Below are positions 60,531 to 64,000 of a stretch of DNA of 64,000 nt, in pieces. A program made the position numbers and the translations under genes. Position 1 is the stretch's first letter, and every line of letters starts with the position of its first letter. Source of the stretch: Arbacia lixula (Eukaryota; Echinodermata; Echinoidea; Arbacioida; Arbaciidae); contig OZ022585.1 in NCBI GenBank assembly GCA_963669155.1, positions 25,625,213 through 25,689,212 of the forward strand, given 5' to 3'. The notes beneath the pieces are model-generated. The model was not told where the DNA came from, made no database searches, and saw only the letters and a list, made by a program, of their open reading frames with translations.

Positions 60531-61020
60531 ATTTCTTAGGTGGAAGAGTAATCTCTATAGGTCATAAAAATGCAATTTAGAAGAATTCTGCATAGCATGT
60601 ATTTTACATAAATTTTCATATCTTATCAATCTTTATAATTTAGCAACATTTAGTAACACTATTCAACCTGTACATGGGTATACTAAATACAGCAATTCGA
60701 AGACGTGAAATGTTATGTTCATCGATATCATTTACTTCAGTTGAATGTAGATGTAGAGTACAGATTGACAAACAATAAAGATTACAACATTGACAAATCA
60801 ATGGGTGCAGATCCATGATGTCATAATATTCATTAGGGGTACCATAAACTGTTGTAAAGGCAGCTCAATAGAGCAGAATGTCACTTTTTGTCAGATAGCT
60901 GTGCTGGACGCATGGTGCACAACAGTGGAACGTGTAGACTGATAGTGATTTAATGGTTGGTGCAGTAAATTCATGTGTGGCTCACAATCACTTTCTGGAG
61001 CAGATGCGTGTTTACCCTGT

Positions 61021-61269
61021 TCTACACTGGGGACCACCATGGTCCCATCCATAATGTGATTTGCTACATCGTTTCACATTGTTTCTATGTGAGGTTTTAT
61101 CTTCTCCTTCACATCTTCGGTTCTAATGACCACTTCTCTTTTCCAGTCTGGGTTGCTGCTGTTTGACCTAACAGACTTAATGATGTTGCTTCCTTTTCTC
61201 TCCAGTGCAAAGATGCTGTGAAATGCGGCTGAACACACTTCAACTCCTCCCCCACTCTGCGTTCGGTAT
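61021..61269 (-). pseudogene. Decayed transposase-like fragment
   Basis: On the - strand, after an acceptor-like TTCTGATGCAG, the frame reads YRTQSGGGVEVCSAAFHSIF then RTEDVKEKIKPHIETM and a stop at 61075-61077. In a second frame just downstream KSHYGW appears (about 61043-61062). The pattern of Tyr-x-x, VC-x-x-AF-x-SI, an HI segment and then SHY is that of uncharacterised transposase-like proteins common in marine invertebrates, recalled from memory. At least one frame change and stops are present. Short frames at 61625-61780 on the same strand (VDKYKVVCIGKFIH) may be related. Confidence 0.35.
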
Positions 61270-63629
61270 CTGCATCAGAAAAGGGAGGGGGTGGGGGTGG
61301 AAATAAGAAAGAAAATAACTCTACTGCAATGAAAACAGCAATTATAAAGAAAAAAAGAAAACATGAGAAAGACATCCATTCACCCATTAAAAAGAAAAGA
61401 AAATCACTGTAAGAAGAAGACATAAATGTTTAAGCAATGAGTACATAATTTGAAAATATTAAGTCATGCATGAAAAGGGTAACCTAGCTGGCAATTAAAA
61501 TGCAACAATTGATTTTCTCTTACAAAACACAGATCCTGCTCGCCACATGCCCTATGAGCTTTCTTGAGCGATGTCTCTCATTACTTATGAATAGATGGTG
61601 TCACGATTGCAGGTCTATAGTTCACCGTGCATTTTCCAGCCCATGTCTGTGTATGAATTTGCCAATGCAGACCACCTTATACTTGTCCACAAGTATGTCT
61701 CGTTTTTTATGGTTTTGTTCATGCATTAGCAGTTTAAATTCCACAGAATTCGATAAAGGTTAGGATCTGGACTAGATTAGGGTCATGGTATGGGAAAGGT
61801 AGGGTTCAGTGAGGTTAATATGTGATTTAAAACCAATTTTATGGCGCAAAATTTGCAAAACCTAACGTTTGTTCTTTCATCTCAGCTACCACACAGGTTT
61901 CAATGGCTTTTCAATAAGCACGCACAACATCAGTAGTACCCGTGTCCTATTAAATAAATTCCCTAAGAAAAGTATAAATTATGCATTAGTGGAAGATTTT
62001 AAAAAGAAAGATCCATTCATTTCTTTTCTAATACTTACATAGAATGTGGGAATGTAGCTACATTCTCTTTTGGGCTTGTCAGATCCTTGGCAACGTATGA
62101 CTACATGTAGGCTGCCTTAGAATGATGCTTAGAATGGTGCTGCTATGAACACATCTTGACGCTCTTGGTTGGAATCCTTAAAGAACTCAGGAAGATGTCA
62201 CAATGTCCCACTTGTCAAGGATTGCTGCTTTGCACATGTTGCAATAGCTGTGTGATGGATGACAGCATCCGACGGCTGGCCGTTAACTGGAATTTGAATA
62301 AAACACAACAAATTATAATTACCAAAATACAGCAAAAGCATTCATGATCCTAGTTAGAGCAAATTTACTTTTGTAACCCCCGGGACTACTCCTGCAAAGC
62401 GAGAGCACCCTGAGGGCTCGCCATCATTCAGACTACTGTGTAATCGACCTGTGCATATGAATAAATTACTCATGTGCAATACATTTATCACATATGAATG
62501 ACTATGCAGCTCGCTCACTGCGTCAGCGGGCTGGTTGCAGTAACATGTTGTTATTGACAAGGTAGGCCCTACTACGCACAGTTTACAGTTGCGGGTATTG
62601 CAGAATACTAATTGAACTATAATGCATCTTTGCTTGATTAATTTAATCAATTCTATTCTCTCCAACATCTATTTCGCATTTAAGTCAACAAACAACTAAT
62701 GAAATATAGGCCAGCATTAGCAACAGTTGTGACAGTAACACAGACAGTACATGTACGTGTAATTCACAATCCCAACACCAAATTACACACATGGGACTGA
62801 CAAATTATGCCAATGAACTCACCCTTACTACTGTTTCACTTCGGACTTCTTTCATTCTGTCTTTTCCTGGGGATTTTGATATATCAGCAAGCTCTGAAGT
62901 CTTTCAAGCCATGATGACGTCGCAAGAACATAAGGACCAGGTATTTGAGACGTGAGACAATCTATGCGCGCTCCTAGCTTGACACCGGCGACTACATGTA
63001 CAGTGTAGTAATATGAGCAGCGACTAAATTAGGGTGGATGATGGTATGTCCGAAGGGTCAAATCAAAGAGGGGGTTATAAAATAATGTTACATCATATTT
63101 TATTAATTTGTTTGTAAAGACGTTACATCTCTACTTGTATCCCTACGTATGTTTATTTGTGCTTTCATTTTTTTTTGTTTTTCTCCTCATGTTTGCATTT
63201 TGTATGTTACGTTTTTAAAAGGTTGACTGCATGTATACATGTGTTTTTTCTTATGCGAAATGAATTAAATAAAGACGTCGTAATGTAGTCGTCTGTATTA
63301 TATACGACGTATGACAAATTTATGACCATTTTAGACCGTCTTAAAGACGTCATTCCGCTATCAAGTTTAAAGAAACGTCGACGTCCCATTTGTAAAAGTC
63401 ATAAAACTCGGCAGGATCGAATCACATGTGTAATATCGATGACCTATGTGAAATATCAGTGAAACATGGTCCTCATGCATATATCTTCAACGGTCTCTAG
63501 GCTATAGGTCTGAGTACAACCAGCATAAAACCTCAAAATCTAGCGATTGCCATAATTTTGCTTTAAGTTCTATTATTTGAGGGAAATTCCTGAAATGGTA
63601 TCTACTTGCATTTACCATGGTTTGTACCT

Positions 63630-63652
63630 CCCCCCCCCAAAAAAAAAAAAAA
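63630..63652. repeat. Poly-C to poly-A junction
   Basis: About 9 C are followed by 14 A, the reverse complement form of the poly-T/poly-G junctions at 11930 and 31110. Confidence 0.9.
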
Positions 63653-64000
63653 GAAAAAGAAATAATGACATGCAACATGGACATATTGTTTTTAAATAGG
63701 CGTTATTTTGCCACCATTTTGTCATTGATCATTTAATGGTCTTATAACATGGACATATTTTGGGATTGAAAGGCGTAAATTTTTATGACAGATGACAGAT
63801 TAAGGTCATTTTCGTAACATATATAGTGGTGAAAAATTAATGTAAGATTTTGGGATAATTCTTATAAAACGTCATCACATCTTCATAATCATAATATGGT
63901 TGCGCTAATAAGTGAGATTTTACTGTCATTTTTATATGTCGTATTTATATTCTGCTCGTACAATACCTGATTTTTTTTTATCATTCAAAGACGTCATTAT

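Larger units (their letters stand above)
58969..64000. mobile_element. Probable large DNA transposon with GACGTC-rich ends (right end outside window)
   Basis: From about 58969 the sequence is dense in TGACGTCA and GACGTCTTAAAGACG motifs. The motif returns at 60180-60230, 62918, 63270-63385 and the last bases of the window. A decayed transposase-like piece lies inside, near 61.0-61.3 kb. Similar ends and interior suggest one or more copies of an unclassified DNA transposon inserted upstream of the SLC10-like exons. No outer boundary or target duplication could be fixed. Confidence 0.5.

Noticed and set aside
1-64000. Endogenous retrovirus, LTR or Polinton remains
   Set aside because: No reverse transcriptase, integrase, capsid or protein-primed polymerase motifs and no long direct terminal repeats were recognised.

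Overview
This window looks like nuclear DNA of a marine invertebrate deuterostome, most likely an echinoderm such as a sea urchin. That placement is inference. It rests on many short phased exons in long AT-rich introns, abundant simple repeats, dense short inverted-repeat elements, and a single gene that resembles vertebrate TIAM1 and TIAM2 about equally. No rRNA, intact tRNA, operon or CRISPR array was seen.

The main gene is a TIAM/Still life type Rac guanine-nucleotide exchange factor on the + strand. Twenty-two core exons from 10479 to 46088 join with compatible splice phases into 5052 nt (1683 codons plus stop). They encode, in order, a serine-rich N-terminal region, the N-terminal PH domain, the CC-Ex coiled-coil region, the Ras-binding domain, a PDZ domain, the catalytic DH domain, the C-terminal PH domain and a polar tail. 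A candidate first coding exon at 8093-8176 starts MGNS like TIAM2 and fits in phase. A 15-nt microexon and a 120-nt cassette may add residues between DH and PH. A possible 3' UTR runs to about 50.8 kb and carries four small inverted-repeat elements.

The second gene is the 3' part of an SLC10 (sodium/bile-acid cotransporter) family gene on the - strand. Two exons are visible, at 57817-58021 and 56584-57063. It is convergent with TIAM. Its upstream exons were not found and probably lie beyond the window.

The most striking structure is in the TIAM introns. At least eleven tandem arrays touch or lie close to exon-intron boundaries, and several carry repeated copies of the exon edge together with its splice site. 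Units range from 30 to about 200 bp, and the 35-bp array shows a 560-bp higher-order repeat.

Other content includes several MITE families, among them one with poly-C/poly-G ends present twice and two related palindromes with a hammerhead-like core. There are also two dispersed repeat pairs, a tRNA-derived SINE relic, and an 0.88-kb CpG-rich inverted-repeat element holding a candidate alternative first exon. From about 58.97 kb to the window end there is a stretch rich in GACGTC motifs containing a decayed transposase-like fragment. About 1-8.0 kb and 50.8-56.5 kb hold no gene that I can support.
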